A stretch of 64,000 bases of DNA from Litomosoides sigmodontis (taxonomy: Eukaryota > Nematoda > Chromadorea > Rhabditida > Onchocercidae): contig OY718808.1 of NCBI GenBank assembly GCA_963070105.1, forward strand, positions 2,902,238 through 2,966,237, written 5' to 3'. Made by a program: the position numbers and the translations under genes. The stretch's first letter is position 1. Each line of letters begins with the position of its first letter. The notes beneath the pieces are model-generated. The model saw nothing but the letters and a program-made list of their open reading frames with translations, ran no database searches and was not told the origin of the DNA. Positions 53,882 to 64,000 of this stretch are shown here, in pieces.

Positions 53882-54842
53882 CTATATCACCGAACCTGTT
53901 ACCAGCTGTGTTTCAAACAAATCCACAACACGTTTTATATCTTTCACTTGTTGAGCCAATTTTCGTATGCCAGCCATTGCTTCATTAACTTCCTCAACCT
54001 GATGTAATCAGAGCTTGTCGAAAATAGGTTCTCGCCACAAATACAAATGCATCCCCAAATGGACCAAGAACAACATGTTGCAAGGCTTGTATAAAAGAGT
54101 AAAGGATAAGATTTATATAAAAGAGTAAAGGATAAAAAATTGACCAGACAAAACAACTTACTTTTGCTAGCAGGGCATAGGTATTTTTAATGGTAGCATC
54201 CACTGAATTACAGGACTCAGCTATTGCATCAGCAAAACATTCCGTAGCTTGAACGGTTAAGTCACTCATTTCTGAAAATCTCTGTAACAATTGTGGCAAT
54301 TTTAAAAGGAAGAAAACAAAGAATAAAAATGTTTCTTAAGCAAGACAAAAGTTGATTTGCTTAGTAACTTTCCACATGTAAAGCGAACGTAGAAAAGGCA
54401 GAAGGGATACATATCCGTATGAAGTAATTTATTACTTGATTTATTAGTTAGATTTCATGCGGTTTTATTATTTCATTTATTAGTTAGATAAAAGACAATG
54501 GGTGAAGATTCCTATGGAATAATCATTCCATATTTCAATTAAGCACTTGCCATTCAGTGATCCACGTAAATTGCGCAACACAATATCTATATTAGTTGAA
54601 ATATCTTTTGCATAGCCCTCAAGGCTTGCCAGGATCTCGGGATCAGGCACGAGACTATTCGAGTTACTCTGAAAGGAGGTTTGACTTTCATCCGACGGCA
54701 TACTGTTTTGCTTGACACTGTCACGAATTCGTCCCTCTATGTTTTCAACTACAAAAGTGTGCTGTTGAGCAGCGGTTGGAGAGCTGGATGTAGTCGGCTG
54801 CATTCCGATTTCCGAATTTTTTGATTCGGAAGGCTGATCCAT
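53882..54842 (-). CDS. BLOC-1-related complex subunit 6 (BORCS6/lyspersin)
   Basis: Subunit of BORC, which recruits ARL8 to lysosomes and synaptic-vesicle precursors for kinesin transport. Minus-strand exons 54842..54551, 54271..54162 and 53998..53882 give 172 aa. The N-terminal half is Ser/Thr/Gln-rich and disordered. The conserved C-terminal helical domain starts at LVPDPEILASLEGYAKDI, then NIDIVLRNLRGSL, then SDLTVQATECFADAI, NTYALLAK, and EEVNEAMAGIRKLAQQVKDI ending in VVDLFETQ. This is the DUF2365 pattern of human lyspersin (DP-x-L-x-L...IQTYRDAV...MYTLLA...VRDIRRALELLE). The frame closes only if intron 1 uses a GC donor (GAATG|GCAAGT); the neighbouring GT gives a stop. ATG 54842 follows a TTTTTTTTGCAAAAG acceptor-like tract. 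C. elegans calls this subunit BLOS-7, from memory. Confidence 0.8.
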
Positions 54843-56057
54843 CACTATCAACTTTTGCAAAAAAAACAAAAAGCTTTCTCGGATCGCTCCCTAAAATAAA
54901 CAAAAACCAGAAAATATTCGCTTTCATTTATGGCAACATTACCAATAGTGCAAAATGAGGAAGGCGCTAATTTCACCTAAAATTTTCAAAAATTTACGAA
55001 GAAACATTCCGTCAAATTAGCGTGACCACTTCTAGAACTCTTCTAGAATTGAAATATTGCAGAATGAGAACAAATTTCGAAAGAAATAAGGCTACGAATA
55101 CAATCGTGAAGCACGAAAAGATATTCTAAATGCTAAGCGTACAACTTATTCCAATCATGACTTTCAAATAGCTCCTCCGTACGTGAACGATTGCGTGAAG
55201 GAGTTGATGAAAAGGTAGCAATCATACTCCACCAAGGACCTCTTGAATATTAATACAAAAGCACGCGCACACCAATACCACCACAGGGTCACATGCACGT
55301 AAAATAGATTAAGGTAAGCTACTCTTTCGGTTATCGACGGCTCACTTTTTTTAATTCTTCAAAACGTGTTTTGTGTTTTGTGTGCGGTGTTCGTGCAAAA
55401 ATTGAGCATTGAGACGTTTGCAGTACGTATGCTTTAAGCGTATTATACAAAAATAACGGATGACCATACTTTTTTACATTTTCCTTCCCTTTTGCTTTTT
55501 GTTACCGAAAAGAAAAAATAAGCTGCTAGCAAAGCACAGTTAGACATTCGTACAAACACTTCTTTCCCACGTCCTATTGCTACGTGATTCATCGCTAAGC
55601 GAAGATTTACTCTCTTCAGTGAACTTTACTCTTTCACTTAACTTAGAGGTAATAGTATTACATCACAATATATTTGGTTTGAGCAAATATTTGATAAGAA
55701 TTAAAAGGAAGTTGATTTGAAAAAAACTCTCAAAAAACTCCTATGAAATAAATGTTTTTGTTGCTCATTCTAAATTAGGTAAAATTTTGCAACAAACCAG
55801 TATTTTAATACTGGTTGTATTAATCTAACTTTAAAAAAAAAAGCGTACTTTAGGATTTAGGAGTTACAAAAACATTGCTTAAAGTTATTTTTGTTTAAAA
55901 ATCATGTCCAGAAATACATACTATATAAATCAGTATTTAATGAAATTGCTACTAGTGATTTCGCTACCAACAGCACATTCTCTAGGCTTTTTGAAGGAAG
56001 ATTATCGTTGTTTTAAGTTCCTGATTTTTTCCCTACTTTGTTATCACGGTGGTACAG

Positions 56058-56134
56058 GTGATGATTTATTTTGTTTTATCATTTCTGGCGAATGTCGAAT
56101 TCGAAAGTGTGTACTAGATGTTACATGCGAAACA
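56058..56134 (+). CDS. Candidate upstream exon of the RPM-1-like gene
   Basis: Between a GGTGGTACAG acceptor and a GAAACA|GTAATT donor the sequence reads DDLFCFIISGECRIRKCVLD in phase 1 to phase 0. Composition is more coding-like than the surroundings. RIRKCVLDV faintly recalls the N-terminal region of PHR proteins, but this is weak. It connects in phase to the block at 56539. Confidence 0.3.
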
Positions 56135-56538
56135 GTAATTAGCAAGTCTTTTGCCAGTCCATCCAATTATTTGTTTCATGCATTATATGACTTATTATGC
56201 AATTATCATCGCAAAATTTGTATCTAAATTGTTTTCAACACATTTTCAACGCTTAGAATTGTAAAGGGAATTGATTTTTTTCTTTCCAATATATTTCATA
56301 TTCAAATCGTTTTAAGCATTATAGATTGTGAAACTGTGAAATGAAGTGCATGGATTGAAGTCGATCATAAAAAATTTTTATGCATAATTTTTATTAGTTC
56401 TATCATGTACTGTTATAATAGTTGTATGTGTTCGTTACATTGCTATTCAAACATAAATGATAAATACTTTCTAAATGGCAAATTACGATTTGAACTACGC
56501 TAACTATCATTTAATTAATTGATGAAATAAAAATTCAG

Positions 56539-56650
56539 GAAAGTGTCGGAGGCGTCATAAATTGCGATTGCGTGATAGCTTCTTCTGCAGCTCATAGATT
56601 AAGTATTGACAATAAGTTAAATCATAAATTGAGAACATTGTCAACAGGAA
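56539..56650 (+). CDS. Candidate upstream exon of the RPM-1-like gene
   Basis: Following AAATTCAG, the open block reads ESVGGVINCDCVIASSAAHR then LSIDNKLNHKLRTLSTGS and ends in phase 1 at GGAA|GTATGC. The phase suits an exon beginning at CTGATGTG (60010) in the frame of the RPM-1-like start, although that acceptor (AAGTAG) is poor. Alternatively it is an unrelated short gene or chance. Confidence 0.35.
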
Positions 56651-57841
56651 GTATGCACTGTACAATTTTTTTCAAAAAAATCTTTTTTCAAATTTTTTCA
56701 GTATTAACAAACATGTCGAATTTGTCATTGAATTAGAAGTGAGATTGTTGTTTGCCTGAGAGATTAAATTTTAGACCTTTTTAATTTCATCTATTGGTAA
56801 AAAAGACCAAATTACTATTGATGAAGTAAACAACATTCAGCATTCTCATTCATAAAAAAAAGCCAATAAACAGAGAGCAAAAATCACATGTTACTAAGGT
56901 AAATTAATTTTATGATTTAGGTCTTCAATGTACAAACTAATGTCAATAAACCAGTTAGGTTAGTATAAATGGCCTGAAATGCAAAAACAAGGTACCATGA
57001 AGTTAGCTACTACCTATGATTTCATAGCAGTGAATTTTTCACAATGCATGCTTAACTGCAATTAATAATTGCAATTTAATTACGATGGACTTTGTTTAAA
57101 AAGGCTTGATGGTCGATCATTTTTTACGTGTTTAGCATGTCGCGCTCCACTACTTCAAACAATTACTAATTATTAAAACGATGGTGAGGAGAAGCTAGTT
57201 TGTTTCACGATATCATGTTGTTTGGATGAATGTTTGAAACGGTTATTGTAATTTGTAGCTGATATGATATCAGTTGGTGAATCATTACTGAGAAATGCTT
57301 TTACAGTTGATTTAGAACGGTAGGATTTCGTTCACGCAATTATTATTATATCGTCTAAAGTAAGTTAGCAACAAGTTCACACAAAAAAAAAGCGGTGAAG
57401 CTGAGAAGTGCAATTACGCTTATGCAAACAATTTGTTTTCCCTCAATTCCGCAAAAAATTTCTCCTAATATTTCGAACATTACATTTTGTGTTTTTTTTT
57501 CCTTAAGCAAAAAAAATTATTGATTAAATGCTTTTTAGGCATTTTCATATTTTCTCATTAATGCATTCATTAAGAAAAAAAATATGAACGCTTACGAGAA
57601 AATATTCAAAATTTATCACATTTTTTATTTTGCTAAATTTGAATAAAATTTCCTAAATTACAATTCTTCTTTTTTTGTCTCTTATCATTTCATTTAAATT
57701 TAACAAAACACAAATAATTAAAGTAAGAAAAGTGTTTATATTAAAATGTAAAATTATATTGCAACATTTCGATGCTATTAATGCATGATATTTAGCTAAG
57801 TGGGGAAAAAAAGATGGAAAGAAAAAAAAATATGCATATTT

Positions 57842-57879
57842 TTAAGAGTTGTTGATAGATGAGATAGATAGATAGATAC
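57842..57879. repeat. Short (GATA)n tract
   Basis: TAGATGAGATAGATAGATAG holds four to five GATA units, next to a more GC-rich 170 bp block (57930-58100) with no recognisable coding signal. Confidence 0.6.
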
Positions 57880-58117
57880 GGTTGCATGAGAATTTATTTC
57901 ACTAACGAACACAACAATTGTTTACAAGTGTAGCAGCAGCAGGGGTTAATTATCATTATCGATACATCATTATCGGATGGACATATGTGTGGTCATCGGT
58001 TGGGCCACTAAATCAAGCCAAGTGGTCTGCTGTAGAAAGCAGCTTTTGCAGCTTGCTGCATGAATTATGTTGTTTCTGGTCCACTTCATATACGTATATA
58101 TGTGCACATTTAATGTG

Positions 58118-58155
<38 letters not shown>

Positions 58156-59912
58156 ACATTCCTGTCGTTTTTTTTAGCTATTATTTCGTTAATAAGTGTA
58201 CTTATCCCCGTATGTTTTACTACAACTGATAGAGTAGAGGGAAACATTTTTCATTTTTCTTTTAAAACTATTGTTAATTATCATGAGTGTGTTTAATTAT
58301 TATGTACCATGACGTCACAGCCGTTCAATTTGTTACTCTTTAAGGGAAGGCAGAAAAGAAAGTTCACTCTTTCGCTGCTTTCTTGAATGAATTCATTGAA
58401 ATTTAGAGGGAGAGAGAGAGAGAAAGAGACATACACGGATACATACGGACATACATACATACATACACATTTCGATTTATATTTTAATTCAAAATGCGTG
58501 TGAGAAGCGAGCAAGCAGCGAGTATGGGTGGTTAATAGGAATATACGTGGAATAGTCCCCGTGTGTATATGGATGTGTGTGTGTGTGTGTGTGTGTTTTA
58601 TCAAATTTTGCATAAAACATATTTTGCATATTTTACAAAATTTATATACGTCGTGCTTCTTCCATAGTTGTTTGCAGAAGAGAAGAAAGCGGAAATAGCT
58701 GTAGCACTAAATGATCATTTTTACTATCATCACAGAAATGGTCAGTGAGATAGGTCTGTTTTGATTTTACAACACGCTAGCTCGTTCTTCTTCATCTGTA
58801 TTTCACGCGCCCAGTCGTTCTTCTGTTTTTCACGCTAGATCGTTCATCCATCATACGTTATGTCATTCTTCTAGATTTCATTTTTTCATAACTTTAGAAT
58901 GACCCATACTGTTTCCCTTTTTTATTCACCAATTATCAAATTTAGTTGCATCGTCAACCCTGTCAAATTACCCTACTGTTTGGTGGAATGAATGATCTGA
59001 AATTTGTCTGTTCGTCTGAAATGTGTCAGCAAAATATCCTTACAGCCTTACTTGTAAGTAAAATAGTGATAGTTTATCAGTGTTAATGATACTTAATCAT
59101 TAATACTGAAGTAATTTGCAAGTTACAAATGTTTCTTACATTTATTTCATCTGATGGCATTCGTTGATTGAATTCATAGTGAATCGCATTTTTGATATAT
59201 TTGAATTAAACCATGGATCAGTGAAAACTCAGCTAATATTACTCTGTGTTGTTTTGTGCAAATTTGAATTGAAATATGAATTTCTTGATATAAATCAAGA
59301 AATTCAGGTGCTTTTGATGCATAGATAAAATGAAATTTTTGCAAGTGGAAGAGTGTATTAACTGATATTTATGAGTTTTTCATTTGCAATTTTCTCGCTT
59401 GAATTGCTCAATTCTGTCATATTTCCCCTCAAATTTGTTCTTTTTCTATGCAATAAATGTGGATTATGAATTGTCTTTTAGTCATTTTAATAGTTTCAAC
59501 TAATCCATAACTCCCTTGATTGGCATAAATAGATGTAAAGTCATCTATTTACATTGCTATTTCATATTTTATATTGCATATTGCTATTTTAATCAAATAA
59601 TTTCTCCGTGCTGACAAATTCCTTTCATCCTTTTCTTAAAATAATTCAGGATTTTCTGCTTTATATTAGAGGCATATATAGCGGTCTTCGAATTAGAGTA
59701 AATGGCGAGAGAAAAGGTTGAAATTTTGGAAAAATGAGATAGGTGAGGAAGTTGAAGTTTGATAAACTAAGAGATAAACATTTCGAAGGCTCACAGCTAA
59801 ATCAATATTTCATTATGTACATGAAAATAAATTATTACTGTTGTTACTGTATAGAATTTGGTTTGTAACTTCTAGCTTACGCATATATTTTTATTGTAAT
59901 TTTCATTTCAGA

Positions 59913-60014
59913 ATGGTTGAAAAGCTCAATCGTTCGGAGGAAGCTAACGGAAGCATTCCATTAACTGTGATGGAATTGATTGTGTTTGCTGATAAAATGT
60001 GGACAAGTAGCTGA
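59913..60014 (+). CDS. Possible upstream ORF before the RPM-1-like start
   Basis: Directly after a strong TTTCATTTCAG acceptor, ATG opens a 33-codon frame (MVEKLNRSEEANGSIPLTVM...) that ends in TGA 16 bp before the ATG at 60031, in a different frame. It may be a regulatory uORF in the leader, or the true N-terminus if a small intron or an assembly indel was missed. Confidence 0.4.
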   Translation: MVEKLNRSEEANGSIPLTVMELIVFADKMWTSS

Positions 60015-60030
60015 TGTGAACAATACGAAA

Positions 60031-63000
60031 ATGTCATACTTTTTGAGAAATTTTGATCTTGGCGAATCACGTACGAGCTGTGCGTCACCAAACATTTCAC
60101 TACATCCATCAAAAGAAAACAGTAATATTTTGCTGTTTCAATTACCTTATTTTTTGATTTTGTTTTTCCTACTATTGCTATCATCGATGTTACCGCTTGC
60201 TTGTGAGTTGTATTATTCAATTATTTGCTAAATTAATTTAACAATGTGATGAGAGTTCTTGGATGTTGAAATTTCACATGTTTATTGTGTTGTCTGACAT
60301 TTCAATTCATGAGCTCATGAAACATATCGAACAAAAGAAATTTGAATTAGTGATATATCGAGAGAAAATATTTATTTGCATGATTTTTCAATGATTTGCA
60401 AGAAAAAATGCGTTGGTTAGAAAGAAATGTGTCAGGAGTTTTGTTTATAATTCATTATTTTGATTTGGTGATATTTTTATTTACCGTTTCATAAATCTAA
60501 TTAAAATTTTTTGCAGATTTTGTGCAGCCAAAGATAACATCATGTCAGTATGCGCAACTGTTGAAATATTGCGCCAAGCTTCCGCAAGGTGGTCACATTT
60601 TACGCCTTCCAACTGCTCATGGACGACGATCTATGTGTGCATCAACGGATTTCGACAGTAAGTGAAGATAAATGAGTAGTTGTGAAGTAGAAGAAGACCA
60701 GGTTGTACCGCAAAGTAAAGATGGGAAATGAAAGTTCATATAGCAAATAGTGTATTTAACTTGGAAAGATCTACTGATTTAATTTAATTGTGATATTTTA
60801 GCTGAAGCAGCCTGGGAAGGTGATCGTTTTCGAGTAATGATTGTGGGCGAAGAAAAGCGAGGTGCCGATGAAACAGATCATGGATTTCAGACAGCTTTGC
60901 TTGATCTAACACCTCATTTGGAAATTCTTGCAATTCCATCAACATTTGGAGTGGTTGCTATTGCAAGAGCTATTATTTTAAAGTAAGAAAGGCTCAATTT
61001 TTTTTTAAGTTGATATCTTTGCAATTACAATTTTTATATTTAAATTCTGTAATCTTATGCTTTTTATCACAGCAGTTTTCGAAATTATGATGATAGGATT
61101 TTCGTTGTATTATGGAAATATATTCTTGGGTTTCATTTTCAGATACACTCCATTTCTGAAAGTGGCTCTTTCATCATATGGCGATAGCAAAATCGATTGT
61201 CAACCTGTTGTAGAAGTGGAATGCAGAGATGAATCCTTGGGAAAAGTATAAATGCATTCTTTTAAAAAAAGTTATTTGTTTGAATAAATTAGCGATATGT
61301 TCACAAAATATGCACTTATTTTAGGTTCGATAACAATTATTCAATTTAGTGATATATCGAAATTGCCTAGAGTTCAAATATTTCATTTTTTAGTGAATCT
61401 TGAATCTTCTAATTTTTTTTGTGTTGTTTTTTTTTTATTGGTGTAAAAGAGAAAGAGTGAAATTGTACGGATAGCGTATTATGCTGTCGATTAAGGTTAG
61501 GAATGAGAATGCAATAATCTTTGACCATTTTTTCTGAAAAAAAAAGTTCTAGTGATTTGTAGAGTTTTGTTTGATATTTCAGATTCCAGGCGGTGGAAGT
61601 GAAATAGTACTCTTGGGATTGAAATGCATGTTTTCGGTGTTGTATGAATTGAACAAGCGTGAATCAGAACTTTGCGTTGAAGCGCTTACCTCATTACTTC
61701 ATTTGCTGGAACATATTTCAACTGATGCTTTAGCCAATGAAGCGTATGCTTCAGTACAAAGCATGTTTAATATGCTTTCTCAATTAAGGATGGAAGGTTG
61801 GTTAATAGTTGAAAATTTTGATAGTTTTTGGACGAAATTTCAATTTTAATCCCAGAAAAATTTCCTTTTTTCCAGCACATTGCATGCTGATTGTAGTTTG
61901 TAATGTTCATTCAATCCGTAATTTTTTTTATTTCAGGAATGCTTTTCCCGAACTATAATTTCTGCATCAAATTGAATGATTTCATTGCACTAAAAGCATT
62001 ATAATTTATATTATATCTTTCTAGATATATTTCTTAAATTTTACTAGTTTTTTTTTTGATTTTCGACAGATGGAAGTCAAAAGTGTTTTGGTAGATTCAG
62101 GTAAATTCTCAATTATATTTCAGGCGGTAACGAAGTATCAGCGAAGGCAATATCATGTATGATTGCTCTAGCGATTGCTTACGGTGCTCCGGAATTCATC
62201 CTTTCAACAGTGGCCACTCTATTCTGCGATCAACTGATTAACTTATCGGCTAGTGCAACTTTACTAGTTGAAGTACCCGAAAATTATCAGAAATTAGCGA
62301 ACTTGGTGCGACGAGCCTTGCTGCGGAGCAGTAATGAACCGGGATGGTAAATGTTGAAATTTCTTGTGGAATTAAGTTCAACATTTAGAACCGTCACAGT
62401 TTTACCTTTTATTTGATATAAATAGAAGATAATGAATTATTTTTCGCTATCAATACGCAAATTATCGAAATATATTTCAGTATCGGTGATTGGTGGTCGC
62501 ATTGTTTGACGGAACATGCGGTACTATCATCCTTTGATGTACGAATACCGGATGATATCCTTCCGGATACTCCAGATGATCGTCGACTTACGGGAGCAAT
62601 TGCTTCTGATGGTATAATTAATGTTGAATTCTTTAAATAAGATGCTGGCAGTATGAGACCGCAAAAGATTTCAAAAAAGTAGCTTTTGAATTAGCATTTC
62701 AAGAAATTTTTCAGGACTTAATTAATAGCTGTATATATGTACAGGAAAGGAAAACTGAATCACAAAATCTTTTATTTTCCGGTTTACATGAGTAATTCAT
62801 AGTTTTTAGCGATTCCAATGAGAGAGAAGTGAAATGAATGAGAAAGTCTGGTACACGAACACGGAATTCAATTCCTAAAGATCCAAAGAATATTTCATGT
62901 TTAGGGTTTTGTGGCTTTCAGATAGATTAAATGTTTTTTTTTATTCTCTTCCTTCGAATTAACTTTTCGAATAAATTTTTCTTCTCTGAGTTTTTTTTTT

Positions 63001-64000
63001 GAAGGAGAATATGTGTATGTTCTCGCATGTTATGGTTTATTCAAATATGGCACAGGTCTGGCGGAAACCATCGAAGGCAAATTGTATGCTTCCAATAATA
63101 ATTTAAAAGCAAAGTAAGTCCTCGTAATTTTATGGGAAAACTCTTTACTTAATATAGCAGTACATCAAAATTTTTTACGATAAACATTTTAACAGTGAGG
63201 CTTAGACCGATTTTTTGAGTTCATAATTTTATGAAGTTAATGGATAAACGAATTTTGATATAATCTTTGAGAGTAGAATCAAGGTAATCAAGATAGAATA
63301 CGAACAAGGTCGGAAATAAAAGATATTCTTTTTATTAAGTTAAAATTCCAATTTGCATCATTAGTTTAATTATGCGCAATAAATTGTAACGTTATTGAAT
63401 GCTTTACCGTCACTAATTTTTTTTTCTTTGAAAGTGAAAGAATTTTGATGTTTCAGCAAAGGTTCATGGTTAACGGTGTGTAACGGTGCTTTATATCTTC
63501 GCAGGCGTCATTCATGCCGTATGTGGGTTATTGATATTAATACTCTTCGGGAGATTGGAGAAATTATGCTGCATACAAGTGTCAGTTCAGGTATCACTAA
63601 CTAAAATCCAATTATTGGCTTCTAAAAGAAGCGATCAAGCCTTGGCAAGCAAAATTAGATATGAATTTTACAATCGAAGTACTAATTTTTCGGCTCCCTA
63701 TACTATATAAGCTAATTTAATTCTTCTGTTATCAGTGAGCTCGCTTTTTTTTTCTTTCAGTTCATATTTTGATTAATTCTTACAGGTACCATTTTCACCG
63801 ATGGCGCAACTTTTTATCAGGCTACTGTAGATGAACAATGGATGTTAACCGTAAATTTTAAAAATTGATTCAGATTTTGAAATTTGAAATTATATTTTCG
63901 GAAAAAGTAATGGAATTTGAAAAAAAAATTAGTAAAGAAAATAGTATACACAGTAATAGGAATAGAAGTAACAGAACATCATTTCCAGGTTACTCCTCTG
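60031..64000 (+). CDS. rpm-1: RPM-1/MYCBP2/Highwire (PHR) E3 ubiquitin ligase, N-terminal part
   Basis: Giant neuronal RING-type E3 that limits DLK signalling and controls axon termination and synapse formation; only the first 468 codons are inside the window. Exons: 60031-60121, 60517-60657, 60802-60982, 61143-61245, 61583-61796, 62124-62346, 62481-62611, 63005-63113, 63457-63590, 63786-63850, 63989-64000 (continues); every phase matches. Diagnostic stretches align with the human MYCBP2 N-terminus as I know it: SEIVLLGLKCMFSVL...ESELCVEALTSLLHLLE, then GDWWSHCLTEHA, then YVYVLACYGLFKYGTGLAET, GSWLTVCNGALYLRRR, INTLREIGEIML and GTIFTDGATFYQ, the helical block and the blade-like repeats preceding the RCC1-like domain. 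The catalytic region lies outside. The start is tentative: it is the first in-frame ATG, with an in-frame stop at 59977-59979. Confidence 0.85.

Larger units (their letters stand above)
54843..59911. other. Spacer between the divergent BORCS6 and RPM-1-like genes
   Basis: About 5 kb. It holds the minus-strand promoter side of BORCS6, two exon-like blocks described separately (56058-56134, 56539-56650), TG/CA microsatellites (58111-58153, 58433-58470, 58573-58596), and a degenerate repeat around 58773-58872 built on CACGCTAGNTCGTTCTTC. The 107-codon ATG frame at 55904-56227 overlaps the first block. I see no other supportable gene. Confidence 0.5.

Noticed and set aside
57918..58229. 103-codon ORF (starts at a non-ATG codon)
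   Set aside because: Runs into a TG microsatellite and has no exon signals on either side; more likely non-coding.

Overview
This window is AT-rich eukaryotic DNA with many short introns (TTTTCAG-like acceptors, GTAAG/GTTTG donors). It is almost certainly nematode nuclear genome. The gene content fits: a crescerin/CHE-12 orthologue, an RPM-1 orthologue, and a run of four small housekeeping genes on one strand about 0.8 kb apart, several with a TTTCAG/TACAG acceptor directly before the ATG, as expected for operons resolved by spliced-leader trans-splicing. A spirurid or filarial worm is plausible from the base composition, but I cannot name a species. There are no prokaryotic genes, tRNAs, rRNAs or CRISPR arrays.

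Layout. 1-30 kb is a gene-poor, repeat-rich block. It holds long AT, TAA, CA/TG, GATT and GGT simple repeats, a triplicated ~200 bp unit with an internal CA tract, and one probable minus-strand gene fragment (exons at about 16.5, 17.6 and 19.0 kb) that looks like two alternative 5' exons joined to one common exon. A near-consensus RFX/DAF-19 X-box lies at 28.8 kb and a cluster of TTATCA (GATA-factor) sites at 29.5 kb, both upstream of the first large gene.

30.08-44.90 kb (+): a 28-exon gene for a four-TOG-domain microtubule regulator (crescerin; C. elegans CHE-12, human TOGARAM1). The exon phases close perfectly into 1,328 codons. 45.8-53.7 kb (+): bL33m (mrpl-33), SRP-receptor beta subunit, a C1orf53/DUF5522-like Cys-rich protein and uL14m (mrpl-14), a likely operon joining mitochondrial translation and ER targeting. 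53.88-54.84 kb (-): BORC subunit 6 (lyspersin), tail to tail with mrpl-14 and apparently containing a GC-AG intron. 60.0-64.0 kb (+): the first 468 codons of an RPM-1/MYCBP2/Highwire (PHR) ubiquitin-ligase gene that runs off the right edge; its true 5' end is unresolved.

Exon models were built by hand from reading frame, splice consensus and phase continuity. No similarity search was run, so family names rest on recognised sequence patterns.
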